From assembly GCA_016584495.1 (NCBI GenBank), contig WAID01000007.1:1908001-1972000 (forward strand): a DNA stretch of 64,000 nt, given 5' to 3'. Both the position numbers and the translations under genes were made by a program. Position 1 is the stretch's first letter. Each line of letters begins with the position of its first letter. This document shows, in pieces, positions 44,803-56,537 of the stretch. This DNA is from Celoporthe dispersa. Its lineage: Eukaryota; Ascomycota; Sordariomycetes; Diaporthales; Cryphonectriaceae. Below the pieces are notes generated by a model that did not search any database, had not been told where the DNA came from, and was given only the letters and a program-made list of their open reading frames with translations.

Positions 44803-47274
44803 TCAAGAGTCCAGTTGGACATAGTTGGCTGGGAACAGACCAGACTTCCCACCATAGTGTCCAAACCACCAGTCCTCATCTGGGAACTCGAGATTCGTGA
44901 TCTTGTCGCCTTCGGCAAACCCAAGTTCTGCGTGACTTATCAGCTAAAGGTCAAAATATTCGTAAGAATCTTGAAAACTTACCATTGTCCTCGGCGGCTT
45001 CGTAGTCGAACAGCGCAGTTGCGGTCGCACCTGCAGCTGCGGCTTGATGCGGCTCGGGTTCTGGTTCGGCGGCGGGGGGTGGAGGGGGCACAGCAGCAGC
45101 CTGAGCAGCACCGGCGCCGTCATCTTGCACCATGGTGACATAGTTGCTGGGGAAGAGGCCAGTCTCTCCCCGTGAATTCGTGCCCATCCACCAGTCCTCG
45201 TCGACCATCTCGATGTTCGTGACATACTCGCCTTCCTTGAGCTCGATCTCGTTGTCCTCTGCCTTTTCGTAGTCGTACTCGATCACCGCCCGATGTCCAC
45301 CAGAAGCGGCAGCCTGAGTCTCCTGCACCTGCTCATGGCCAAAGGACTCTTCTGCCACTGCCGTTGCAGCGCCTCGTGCGAGGTCATGGGTTTCCTGCTC
45401 TTCAGGCAGCTCCTCCTCCGCAGGAATCTCCTCGGGAACTGGGATTGGGCGCTCGGGAAGGCGTTGGGGCGCGGGCTCGATCTCAGGCTCAGGGGCGCGT
45501 GGAACCGGAACAGCAACTCGGATGGGAGAGGCCTCGCGCTCGGGCTCAGGCTCTCTTCCTGCCCCCCCTGGTAGTCAGCAGCGGGGCGGGATGGCAGGCC
45601 TGGCAATGCAAAACCACCAGTTGGGCGGCTGGAGTCGGCGGGAGGTGGTGGGGGAGGAGCCTCGTCACTGGCACCAGTAGCTGCCCTTGGAATCGCCGGC
45701 GCGGCTCCACCCATGGGAGGGGCCGCCTTGAAACGATCTCTCAGCGCAGAAACGCCGCCGGATGGCGATGATGGTTGCTCCTCGCCTCCTGTCTCCTCGT
45801 CGTCACCGGTCTTTTGGCCCGTGATACCTCGACCGTACTCCCCTGTCTGAACAGGAGCCCAGCTCTTGCCTGAGTAGCCGCTCTTCCACTCGCTGCCGCT
45901 CTTTTGAGCAGTCATCGGAGAGGCCACAGGAGGCTGGATGGTCGAGCCTGAGCCCGATGCGCCCCTCTCCCTTGCCTTCTTCTCCGCCCACAGCTGAGCC
46001 GGGGTCTTTCCTCCTTGATCCGCGAATGTACGGCTGGCGGCGCCAACAGGGGCGGCAGATGGAGTAGTGGGTGCACCGAATCCAAGTCCACCAGGAGTTG
46101 GGGCTTTGGTGCCGGTGAACGTGCTTGCTCCTCCGAACTTGTTGGCAACCTTGGGCTTCGGCAAAGAGGTCAGGCGCTCTGACTGTGCAGGCTGGTTGAA
46201 AGCTGAGCTCCTCTCGGCGAGCGAGGGACGCGGTGCCTCCTCCTCATCGGCGGGTTCGGCAGGTTTCTGCGCCCTCGCTCGAATGGCCGCAATGTCAACC
46301 TTGCCCACAGGCTCGTACGAGCCCTTCACTGGCGTCGGCCTGAGGTCCTCCTGGTCCTTCGCAGCTGCGCGCAGGGCTGCAATATCCACCTTGCCTACTG
46401 GTTGGTAGCCGCCCCTGACAACATTGCTCGGAGTGTCATCCTGTCTGCCTGAGCCGTTGAACCTGGACGGCTCCTGGTTCTTGGCCAGCTCCGCAATGTT
46501 CACCTTGGTAGGCTTGTAGGCCGGCTGGACCTTCTCGATCTGCGTCCTAGTCACTGGAGGTGCATCAGCGCCCCACCCGTCTGCGTCCACGTTCTCGTCC
46601 TTTCGGCTTCGCGCGGCCACCAGAGGGTTGAAGGAGCTTCCGCCCCTCGATGCGGTGGGGGTAAAGACAGGCTTCTTGGCCACAGGGGGCGCGGGCGCCG
46701 CGGCGGGCATCGGCGCCGAGCCGCCAGCGGTATACTTGGCCCCGGAGGCATCTGAGACCTTTTGTATGATGCTGGCTGGTTCGAGGTCGATGTCGGATCT
46801 CGCGGTGATCTGGACGTGGTAGCCGTGGAGAACTTTGGCCACAGCTGCTGTGTGACTTGTGAAGTAACCCTTGGTGCGCTCAGGAACACCGCCCCCGCAC
46901 CAGGCAATGAGGACGTTCTTCGGGAGGGCGGAGTTGGGATCTCTGACTTTGACAAATGCGAACTGGATGCGGCCCTCGTTGAAGTCTTCGATCAGGTCGG
47001 CGAGCTCGCCCTCTAGTCACAAACTGCTTGTCAGCATGACGACGACGCCACGGGGCAGGAAGAACCGTCCATGCTCACCTCCCTTGGTCTCAACCTTGAG
47101 GACGCTTTCTTGTGCACCTCCGCTCTGGAAAGCGCTCATCAGAGGCGCCTGGACTGTGAAGAGGGCCCATTGTCCGTAGGTTGGTGAGTCGGACTTGCGG
47201 AGGTCGCGGTGGACGACGCCCTCGTAGGAGCTCTTGATAGAGGGTCCGTTGGTGGACAAGTTTAGCGATGCCAT
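44803..47274 (-). CDS. ABP1: Actin-binding protein Abp1 (ADF-H plus two SH3; one frame break)
   Basis: Cortical actin-patch protein linking F-actin to endocytic machinery. Exons 47274-47079, 47012-44983 and 44927-44803, about 783 residues if one missing base is allowed. The N-terminal ADF-H domain spans exon 1 and the start of exon 2 (ELADLIEDFNEGRIQFAFVK). A linker carries three related motifs (YKPTKVNIAEL, YQPVGKVDIAAL, YEPVGKVDIAAI) and Pro-rich stretches. An acidic Pro-Glu-rich segment precedes SH3-1 (AVIEYDYEKAEDNEIEL, EDWWMGTNSRGETGLFPSNYV). SH3-2 (ATALFDYEAAEDN, then ELGFAEGDKI, EDWWFG) is split by the 44928-44982 intron. Around the C-run at 45562-45568 the coding frame changes, and one more C would join both halves. 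Both sides are clearly Abp1, so I treat the break as a probable assembly error. Confidence 0.92.
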
Positions 47275-48213
47275 GATGTCTGTTCTAAGGAGTGTAGGGC
47301 ATCAGATGAGTCGGAGGGATTGCTGCAGTGTCTGTAGGGTGCGTATGGAGGAGACGGCTGCTAAAGAACTGAGGGCTCGTCGGATGGCGCGGACGATGAT
47401 GGGAGTACGCTGTGTTCGAAAGGGGGCTGAGCAAGTGTCAACCGTGATGAAGACGGGAGCTGCACCTAAGTTGGTTCTTTGAATTGGCCCTGGCCCGATG
47501 GTGGCAGCAGCTCATCAGTGCTTGCTGCCCAGTCACAGAGCGGGGGCCCCCACCAGGGAAAGGAGTTACAGGGGTCAAACTCACAGTACAGGCGCTGGGC
47601 CGCAGTGTGAGGTCATGCTTTATGTCACAGCTAGCATCCGACCCTGGCACATCGTATTCTCTCAGGCTGAGGAACTATTGAACTGAGTCTACAGATGCCA
47701 AGTAAAACACCATGCGACCGTTCTCACTGCACTTCCAAGGTATTTTTGACAATTTTGAAGAACGATTGATGGGCTCAGGGGAAAAGCTACAAAATCAATT
47801 CACGCCAGGTAATCATTGCGTCACAGCTATAGCAGTAAAGAAAAATCGGCGCAGTTTGCGTACTCAAAATCATTAGTGGACACGATCCAGGCCGTGCCAG
47901 CTCAAATTATTCAAAATACCAGTCCAGATTACCCAAAATACCATACAATTCATAAATCCTGCCTCGTAGGCAGGCTGGAGCATCGAGCTCTCATCCCAGG
48001 GCTTGTCGCACCGGCGGACTATTCAAAAAGAAAAAGTATTCGTCCAAAAGCTCAGCCAATAGGTTCGTAAGAGACGAGCTTCGATGCCCCTTTGAACCAG
48101 CGAGCATCCAAGAAACCCACCAGGGTCCCAATTATCGCAGAGCGGTCGTCCAGCGCTGCTGATACATGTTCTTCCAATGTGTGCAGCATGTCTCATATGG
48201 CGACACGACAGGA
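47275..48213. other. Intergenic region upstream of ABP1
   Basis: 0.94 kb with the ABP1 promoter (minus strand) and the 3' flank of the CYSTM gene. The part near 47700-48060 is A/T-rich. No other feature is recognised. Confidence 0.5.
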
Positions 48214-48583
48214 TCAGCAACACATCTCTAAGCAGCACGCTCCCTCCTCACAGAGCGCACAGCATAAACAAGCGGCGCACATCGCCTCGAGGCATCCTTT
48301 GTTGCCTGATCTTCCGGGAGGGGGTTGTTGTTGGTATTGCATCGGTTGAGGCTGCTGGTAATATCCGCCGGGTCCTCCTGGGCCGCCGGGTCCGCCTGGT
48401 GGTCCGCCATAAGACTTTTGTGACGCCCTTGTTAGTCCTGCGCAACAGTCCTGGAATGTTCTGCCACCAGCAACTGACCTGTTGAGGATACTGAGGACCT
48501 TGCTGATAGCCCCCCTGCTGGTAGCCTCCCTGTTGGTAGCCGCCCTGAGGAGGGCCCTGCTGGTAATAATCACGGGCAGACAT
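48214..48583 (-). CDS. CYSTM-type cysteine-rich tail-anchored protein
   Basis: Small protein of the eukaryotic CYSTM group, often linked to stress tolerance and membrane association. Exons 48583-48479 and 48414-48214, 101 residues. The N-terminal two thirds are repeats of GGYQQ, then Pro/Gly/Gln-rich sequence (GGPGGPGG, YQQQPPPGRS). The C-terminus is the cysteine-rich segment CLEAMCAACLCCALCEEGACC, which forms the putative membrane anchor and ends CCLEMCC. The 64 bp intron joins QYPQQ to SYGGPPG in frame. A TATA-like element lies about 75 bases upstream. Composition and layout are diagnostic even though overall identity cannot be judged. Confidence 0.9.
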
Positions 48584-48649
48584 AGTATCGCCAAGCAGTG
48601 CTCAAGAAGATCGCTTCGATATAGTAATGAGTCTTTGCGTATGTAGATA

Positions 48650-48664
48650 AATAATTATATAAGA
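48650..48664 (-). promoter_or_regulatory. Candidate TATA element of the CYSTM gene
   Basis: On the minus strand CTTATATAATTA lies 70-80 bases upstream of the CYSTM start, in A/T-rich context. Confidence 0.45.
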
Positions 48665-49794
48665 GGGTGGTTTAGTGAACTTGGCGCTGGATAGGGTTGG
48701 ACGAGGAAGTAGGGGAGAATCAGGCCGAAGTCAGAAACATCCAAAGAGAAGAGGCGAAGACGGGTTTTATGCAAGCGCCTTGGCTTCCTGGGTGAGAGGC
48801 AAGCTCGCCCGGGATCCGCGTGTCGGAGCCAAGAACAAGAGTCAAATGACGAGTCTCCATCGCGCAAAAAGAAGCGGGGACTGGGGCACACACGGGCAGT
48901 GCTGCTGCACGGGACGCAGCCCAACAGTGGTGGCCAAGGGAGTTTCCCAGTTTCTCGCCCGGTTACTTCCGTTTCCCTTTTCTCCATTGGGATGAACCTT
49001 AGGGTCGGCGTCTTGCTTTCTTGCCTATTTCGCGGCCCTCGTGTGTTTTGGGGGTCGTGTTTCGCCATCGAGCAATCATCTCTCACGATGAGCTGGAAGC
49101 TCGTTATAGCCAGCCGCCCGGCCGCAGACATATTGAGGGGGCCGCCCGTAAGTTCCAGGTGCTGCCAGAGGGCTGTCTCTGTATGGGTACCGTGTTCAGG
49201 GAGGCAACGCCACCTGCTGCGAGTGACCGACCGAGGGGAGGATGGGCTACGTTGGACCATCTCAAGGTACCCCGTACTCTCCTGGCCCCTTGCCCTGGTG
49301 CTTATCTGCAGGTAACCCCGGCCAGGTCGTCTTGAAGGTTTTCGTCCTTCAGGCCCATGCGAGCCTAGGAGAGCTAACTCAGCGCCTGTATGCCCACCTG
49401 TGGCAAGCCTCTTCTCTCAGGCCAGCAGTAGCTCCATGTAAACAGTAAGACCGAACGTCAATGATGAAGGCTCAGGTCCCGCTCGGCTCGAGGGGCGCCG
49501 GGCTACTGCAGCAGTTCCCAGGTGATCGGTTGCGGCAGTGCCCAGTAATCCATGTCGGTTGCGGTAGCATTGCATCTTCTCTCTGCAGTCGCGCGCTTCT
49601 GAAACGGTTGGTCCGCAAGGCCAGGGACAGTTGCGATCGCATTGTCATTGGCCGCGAACATGGCAGCATGGGGCAAACATTGGCTGGCACAGCCCACCAC
49701 GACGCGGCCTTCCCAGCGCCTCAAGTCCTGGCATGCCGCAAATCGGCCCTAAAGGCTGTGTACGACTTGCTGGGGAGAGGGTGTTCCCAAGATC

Positions 49795-49813
49795 ACACAC
49801 ACACACACACACA
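49795..49813. repeat. CA dinucleotide repeat
   Basis: A pure run of about nine CA units in intergenic DNA between the CYSTM and glutaredoxin genes. Confidence 0.75.
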
Positions 49814-50554
49814 GGTGAGGAGGTGGCGAGAGCCACAAGATGAGAAGAACCCTTGAAGGCTGACCCTCTTCGATGGCGATTCGAGACTGGATCTTGACTT
49901 GAGTCCATGAAGAAGGGGCCGTCATCGTGCATCGGTAGGCCAGCCACCAAATCCCAACAGCCCGAGCGTAGGGTAAGGCGCATGACCAGCCTTGCATGCC
50001 ATGCCAGTGCTCCGTCTGCCGAATTGGACAGCTGGGGGTTTGAAAACCAGAGTGGAGTGGACTTGCAATCGAAATATCCAAAAACAAGAAAAGTCCATGT
50101 TCGAGCTCTTGATTGCTTCCATACCAGAATTCTCTCGCACAGGTTAGTAAGTTGATGGCAAGAGGGAAGGAGGGGGTCCGTGCACCACAGGCTGCACAAA
50201 GCCATGACGCAAGGTCCACCACCAATCAGCAAATTGTCTTAGCGATGCACAGGGGTTTCACAGCGGGGTTACTTTTCTCAATCAACCGCTGCCACTTTAG
50301 ACCTAAATCGGAGCTCACCATACACCTAAATCTCTACAAACCAACCAGGCCGGGAAACTTGCTGATTAGTCACAAAGAAAGACAGCAGAAGGCAAGAAAG
50401 GAAGAAAAAAAGTTACAGGTCAAAGTCAAAGCCAGGCAACCATACAAGCACGCAATCCTTGATTGCCGCTGTGAAATCTTATCACAACCTCTTTGTTGCG
50501 CACCTCCAATCTCTCTCCCTGAACCTCAAGAATCCTCGTCAGCCTGTCGTCAAC

Positions 50555-51372
50555 ATGGCAACCATCAAGGAGATCATCTCCTACGCCGAGTGGGATGCCC
50601 TCCAGGCCTCCCTCCCTCCCGCAACCCTCCTCGTCATCTCCTTCCACGCACCCTGGGCTGCCCCCTGCGCCCAGATGGCCACCGTCCTCAAAACCCTCGC
50701 CGCCGAGTACCCCGCCGACGACCGCACCACCTGGGTGTCCCTGAACGCCGAGGAGCTGTCCGACATTAGCGAGAAGTACGACGTCACAGCGGTGCCATTT
50801 CTGGTCATATCGAAAGAAGGCAAGGTGCTCGAGACCGTCAGCGGGAGCAGCGCGGTCAAGGTCAGGAACGCGATCGAGAGCTGGGCCGGCAAGCCCAATG
50901 CGCCGGGCGCACCACCAACGAACGGCACCACCACCAACGGCGCCGCCTCAGGCATAGCGTCGAGGGAAGGAGACGGCAACGCTCTTGACGAGGAGCTACC
51001 GAAGGAGGATCTGAACAAACGTCTAGGGGAACTGGTCAAGGCGGCTCCTGTCATGTTGTTCATGAAAGGGACGCCAAGCGCGCCGCAGTGTGGGTTCTCG
51101 AGGCAGATGGTCGCGATGCTCAGGGAGAACTCGGTCAAATACGGCTTCTTCAACATCTTGGCAGATGATGAGGTGCGGCAGGGCCTGAAGGAATTTGCCG
51201 ACTGGCCCACCTACCCACAGCTGTGGATCGATGGAGAGTTGGTGGGTGGTCTCGATATCGTAAGTCAATACCATATTCAATCTGGTAAGGCCAATGCTGA
51301 CTGTTTGGGCAGGTCAAAGAGGAGATCGAGAACAACCCTGAGTATCTGAAGCCCTACAGTGTCAGCAACTGA
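50555..51372 (+). CDS. GRX4: Monothiol glutaredoxin (Grx3/Grx4 type)
   Basis: Cytosolic/nuclear CGFS glutaredoxin that binds a bridging [2Fe-2S] cluster with glutathione and controls iron regulators and iron delivery. Exons 50555-51259 and 51313-51372, 254 residues. An N-terminal thioredoxin-like domain (SFHAPWAAPCAQM, where the second active Cys aligns but the first is Ala) is followed by a Thr/Asn/Gly linker (about 125-150). The glutaredoxin domain carries VMLFMKGTPSAPQCGFSRQM with the CGFS site, then FADWPTYPQLWIDGELVGGLDI and the VKEEIE helix in exon 2. The 53 bp intron interrupts GGLDI-VKEEIE. Length and domain order match the family. The start sits in good context (CAACATGGC). Confidence 0.95.
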
Positions 51373-53353
51373 GCCAGCGTGGAGTTGCAGATGCAGAACA
51401 CAACAAACTCTCAAGGCCGACCAGATGGGACATGGAGCTACAGGAATGTAAAGATGCCAGCATGGAGAGCTTACGCCAAGCCCTGCCATATCCAAATTCG
51501 ACAGCCTCTGAGCAGAGATGACAGACAAGCCAGATATACCCGTGACTGTCAAATATCAAACTGGCCTGGATGAGAGGCTATGCTTGGGTACAAAAGCCCA
51601 TGTCTTTTGAAGTCACTATACATACCAAGTATCTATAGTAAGATTGTGGAGTATTCCTGCAGAGAACAGGCCCTTCATAATAACAGTCTTCAACCTCCAA
51701 TTTTCCCCATCCTATATGCTTTATCACATTCTGTGCTGTTAGAATTATGCCATACTAAATGTGTTGGCCTCACAACATCTCTTAGGCTCCTATATTCTCA
51801 TTGTATGCTACCACTTTATGCTCTCAATTGTCCGAAAGTCTTGGACATTGGCATGTGGAGATTGACCTCAAAGCTCTTGACTGAGATCAGGGAGTATGAT
51901 ATTAAAGCTCAGCACACAAGGTCCATGGCCCAGTGACTATACAGGCCAGTGCAGGCTCGTTAGCTTTGGCTGCAGTCTTCCAGGCCACCATCGAGGTGGA
52001 CTTATTGTTGCAGTCGGGGGCGTCTCGGCCATGTTAGAGACATGGCAAACAGTATCATCCGGCTTCCTGTCATGGAGGATTTCCTGGATACCTACCAGGG
52101 GTAGCCACCTTACGGGAGATGTAATGACTGCTTGGGAGGCATATTCCAGGCTGAACAATGTGGACATGTTGGAGGTGGGTGAGATTTGTGGAGCGGTTGC
52201 TGGCTCACGAAATACAAGGTGAATGGTTCTCACTTCTTAGTTCCTTGTCCTTATAAGTATATTCTCTGCTACATACATATGATGGTAAGAACCTGGACAG
52301 TTGATTATTTTCAATCAATATAATAATAAGCTTGTTAGTTATTATACTATAGAATGTTTACTAAAAACAGCAACACAGCAATGCTTGAGTGATCTTCATG
52401 AAGTGAAATACTATTTAATTACCCCTCTTTACAGACTGATTCGAAATATGAAATTTGTTCCAAGAATAGCAAGTAGGAAGATAAAGATTTCTTGCAATTT
52501 GTGACTTGATATAACTTGTACCACATCTAAGCAACATGCCCGTGGTTGCTTTCCATACCAACGCCTTCCTCTTTCCTAATTACCTCAAAAATGAGCAGCA
52601 TCCGAATGTTTATGGACTCAATTCTTGTTTCATGGCATTTGAACTTAGACCAGTCTTGGTTGAACATTTTTGAATGTCTCTGTCTAAGTAATCAATTTAC
52701 ACTTCCCACAAGCACTCCAGATGCCAGGACCTCGCCTGGTACAGTCTGCAGGCCTCCAGGGTATGCCACCAGAGCACATGTGCAGCATCGATGTGTAAAA
52801 GTTAATTTTTACTCATCTCTTTGACCTTACATTTCTCAATACAGTGAAGGCAGGCTTCAGTCCGGACCCCTGACTGTGTGACACTCTCTGCCTAGGCTGG
52901 TGAGTCACCCGGCTCTTGCCGTGAATTTTGGATGCCCTTACTCCTTCGCCAGCCTCTGTGCTGAGCAAATATTTCCTTTCCATAAAGCTTCCTGTTTCTA
53001 TCCTACTCTAGTCCAAGAACTTCGTGATAACCTCAACTAGGATGTTTGCCCAAGCACGAGGCACATCTGTTTAGTACAGGGACTGGAGCAAGGCACCAAA
53101 CCTTCTCGATATGAGACTTGAAGAGGGAACAAGTTTTATGGAATCGACATCTTGGAAATTTCTAGGGCTTGCTAAGGTATGAGGCCTCGACGTATAGCCA
53201 CCCACGACATTGGGAAATGATACTCTTGTTATTAAATTTTCAGTCAGCACCAGGGCCTACCACTTGCCGCTTTCTATCCCCCTCTCCATCTCCCCCCTCC
53301 CCCCGGCCTTTCCTCTTCAACTCCGCCACCCTGATCAAGATATCGCCGTCATC
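51373..53353. other. A/T-rich intergenic island
   Basis: About 2 kb with clearly higher A/T content than neighbours, strongest at 52240-52520 (many TA, AAT and TTA steps). It holds no recognisable gene. It may be a decayed, possibly repeat-induced-mutated insertion, or simply a long promoter. No terminal repeats or target-site duplication are visible. Confidence 0.5.
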
Positions 53354-54966
53354 ATGGGCGGAAAAGCCTTTTCCTCTGGCCCTCGGGCCCTCTACACCCC
53401 AAGAATGATCCCTCAGGTCTACGAGACCGCTCTCGCCGCCTGCCTTGCTGCCCTCTGGCCTCTCTTCCCTGCCGTCAAGTCCCTGGTCGAGGCCCCCGAG
53501 AAGACCAGCCACGGCGACATCGACATTCTCGTCTGCCTCGAGGACTCCTCCTGCAGCGACAAGACGGCCATCTGGGCCAAGGTGGAGGCGGCGCTCCAGG
53601 CTGTCCAGACTTCCGAGCAAGGGAAGTCGGGGATGGCCAAGAACGTCGCGATCCCGTGGCCCCAGGGTCTAGGTGGTCCTACGATGGCACGCCAGCTGGC
53701 ACACGAGGCCGCTGGTAACACGTCTCCTGCTGACGAGGACGAGAGGTGTAGCGAGTCGGAGCCCAAGCTCGAGGCCAAGACTCGATACATCCAAGTCGAT
53801 GTCCGCCTGTGTGCCACCACCCAGGAGCTGGAGTGGCGTTGTTTGTGAGTGATATGTCCTCCAGGCCCTAGCCCTCACCGTACACCTGTCTTTTTTTTTT
53901 TTTTTTTTTTTGGCGGCATCTTCTCTCTTTTACTTCTTCTGAATACTGAGTATTTTGCAGCAAGCACGCCCATGGCGACCTGTGGATCATCCTAGGCTCC
54001 ATCCTCCGACCATTCGGCCTCACTGTCGACGAAGAGGCCTGCTACATCCGCATCCCCGAGATCGAGGACCAGGATCGGAAGAAGGCCCGCGTTTTCCTGA
54101 CGAAGGACCCCACCGAGCTCCTTGACTTCCTAGCTCTAGAGCACGAGGCCGGCCAGTGGGCGTCGCCATTCCCTTCTGTCGACGAGATGTTCGAGTACGC
54201 CGCGACCTGCCGCTGGTTCATGCTGTGGCCTGAGATGTCCAACAACGAGGCCGGTTCCGACGTCCCAGACGGCGGCAAGGACAGGGCGGAGGATTCCGCA
54301 GCCGAGACCAAGCTCATTCCCCGCGACCGCGAACGCATGCGCCAGCGAGCCGTCTTTGCCCGCTGGGTCGAGGATTTCATCCCACACTGCCTCGCCACGG
54401 GCCGCTTCGTCACGCCAGGTACCGAGGCACGCACCAAGGCTACCGTGCGCGACGAAGTCCGACGCCTTGCCTTCGAGATGTTCTCCGGCTCCGAGGCGCG
54501 GTACACAGCCCAGCTGGCTGCGTGGAACAGGGAGAAGACGCGCATATTCGTCAAGAACAAGCTCATCAAGCACGACATGGCCATCCCCGAGGACATCTCG
54601 CACGTCCTGCCTCCGCCTCAGGAGGGCTCCGGCGCGACAGTCGAGGTAATAGAGCGGAGCTGGAGAGGCGGGTTGAGGAGCGCGCTGGTCCAGATCGTGG
54701 TCGAGGACGATAACGGTCTCCAGGAGTACGGTATCGAGACCCCTCAGCTGCGCGACGAGTACGGTGTGCTCGTGGTCGACCGCGTTAGGGGCTGGATCGA
54801 GGAAAACTGGGAGGACGTTGGCCGTGCGGCGTGGAGAAAGAACTGTAATCGTGCTTCGCAGTGGTTCCGGATCAAGAAGGAGCGGGAGATGAAGAGCGCA
54901 GAGGAGGCGGAGGTGACCGGTACCGACATGCTCCCCTACTGGGCAGGAAGAGAAGGCCGAGGGTGA
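53354..54966 (+). CDS. Nucleotidyltransferase-like protein
   Basis: Member of a fungal family with a nucleotidyltransferase-like N-terminus; precise function unknown. Exons 53354-53844 and 53961-54966, 498 residues. The start GGKAFSSGPRALYTPRMIPQ and the acidic motif HGDIDILV (GDxDxxV, the metal-binding DxD seen in the fold) recur in this family. The motif KTRYIQVDVRLC gives a candidate third Asp, followed across the intron by KHAHGDLWIILGSILRPFGL. The C-terminal part is helical and charged. The 116 bp intron contains a long T-run. The stop at 54966 is followed in another frame by about 35 codons of acidic sequence, so the true C-terminus may be longer. RNA ligand or substrate cannot be inferred. 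Confidence 0.8.
53890..53912 (+). repeat. Poly-T tract inside an intron
   Basis: More than 20 consecutive T lie inside the intron of the nucleotidyltransferase-like gene, upstream of its acceptor at 53960. It may act as an extended polypyrimidine tract. Its length is prone to assembly error. Confidence 0.75.
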
Positions 54967-56537
54967 GCCTGCTGGCGCTTCCAGTGCTGATGATTCGTCC
55001 ACCGTCCCTGAGTATATGAGTAGTGACTTTTGTTCTGGTGCCGTCTCGGATGATGCTTCTGCAGCCTGAGCACGAGTCCTCGGGTGTCGTGTTTTGTCTC
55101 TGGTGCTCATCAGCAAGCATTCTTGCAAGGAGTTTGGACATGCCTTTCCTCACTGTCTAGGGTATCTGAGGTTGCATTTTGGTGGTGGAGTAAAAGGGTC
55201 TTGAGCAAGCATATCAGAGAGGAATTTGAGGGCCCAAGTAGGCGCGGATACGTGAATAGTCGTCTGCGTGCGGGAGCATAGGGACTGCCATGCGCTTGCG
55301 TTCTCTCTCAAGGGTATCTCGTATTGACAACTATTGACAACTGCTACGATGGAAAGCATGCTGTACTGAGCGTACGGCACCGATTTTCCCTTTCCTTTCT
55401 ATGCCGTTCCAGTCGCATTCCATAAATATTCCGTTCGATGTTCCTCCATTGGCCTTTCATCTTCACTGCGGTATCGTGGTTGTCCACACGATTCGCACTC
55501 GCTTTTGCGATACTCAAACCCACCTCCCTCGAGATCTGCTCTCAGCCGTAAGTGAGAGAGGCAACCATTTGTACTTCTGGAGGAAGGCGACAAAGAAAGA
55601 AGCCGCCCGCTCCGTATCCCCACCCCCTTTCTTAGCGTTTGCACAGATCTGAAATGTAAACAAACGATCAAATCTCTTCATCCAACGCCATGCACATTCC
55701 TTCTTGGGCGCGAAGGAACAGAAAGAAAGCCCTACCTCCAACTCCATGCTTTCCTTGAATGGAAGAAGAAAAGAGAAAAAAGAAGGCGAAAAAGAGACAA
55801 ATTTTGAAATCCTGTTGAAGACCGTCGGAAACGCCATACACCCTAGGATTATTTTTTTTCTCTTCCTCCTTGTGAGGCTCACCGCAATGCAAACGTCCAG
55901 GGGCGAAACCATGCAGCTCTCGATAGACCTTTTTTTTTTTTTTTTTTTGGTTCGGTGTGTGGTAATACAGTTGTTTTCATGTACAGATAGTGCAGAGAGC
56001 CACGATTTTGTTTGGCTCTCCATGTGGTCGGGCAGGAGTTGTCGTGAATGTCGGTAGTAGGAGTGCCACACAGACTGGACTGTTGAGTGCCAAGGCAAGT
56101 CTAGAAGCCCACTAGACTATAAGGTATGCCGCGCGTCCGGTCTTCATGGTATGTCGTCGCCGTCCATTCGAGTTCGGCGGTGTTTGGTTGATGGTTAAGG
56201 GGGAGAGGTGTTTGGCATCCGGGAAAGGATGTCGTACTGGAGCTGCCGACCGCAAAGAGAATTTCAGCTTGAAACTCCTAGTAATGAGTTTGTAGAGGAA
56301 TCAATATGTCGTGAAGAAAATGCCGGGCCCTGCTCGCGGGTGTTCCCAGCCGGGCGGCAAATGCCGGAGACCGTTTTGTTTGAGTCGGAGCCACTCTTTT
56401 CGTGCGCACATATTACTAGAAGCTCCTCGCCGGGCTTCCCTCCCTGATCGGCAGTCCATGATTCTTTCGAGTAGGAGTACAGGTTGGTCGAAAGTCGCTC
56501 CCTCCAGACCGCCTATCGTCGTGTGCAGGGGATTGTG
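54967..56537. other. Convergent intergenic region
   Basis: About 1.6 kb between two convergent genes. T-runs lie at 55852-55859 and 55931-55948. No conserved coding sequence or RNA gene is recognised. Confidence 0.5.

Larger units (their letters stand above)
48584..50554. other. Divergent intergenic region of the CYSTM and glutaredoxin genes
   Basis: About 2 kb. A CA repeat sits at 49795-49813. The 250 bases before the glutaredoxin ATG are A/C-rich, as in many fungal 5' leaders. Reading frames on both strands look non-coding. No RNA gene is seen. Confidence 0.5.

Noticed and set aside
44951..45358. Separate small SH3 protein
   Set aside because: It is the C-terminal part of ABP1, separated only by the frame break at the 45562-45568 C-run.
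54136..55128. 330-codon minus-strand frame
   Set aside because: Antisense to the nucleotidyltransferase-like exon; composition follows from codon bias and it shows no domain.
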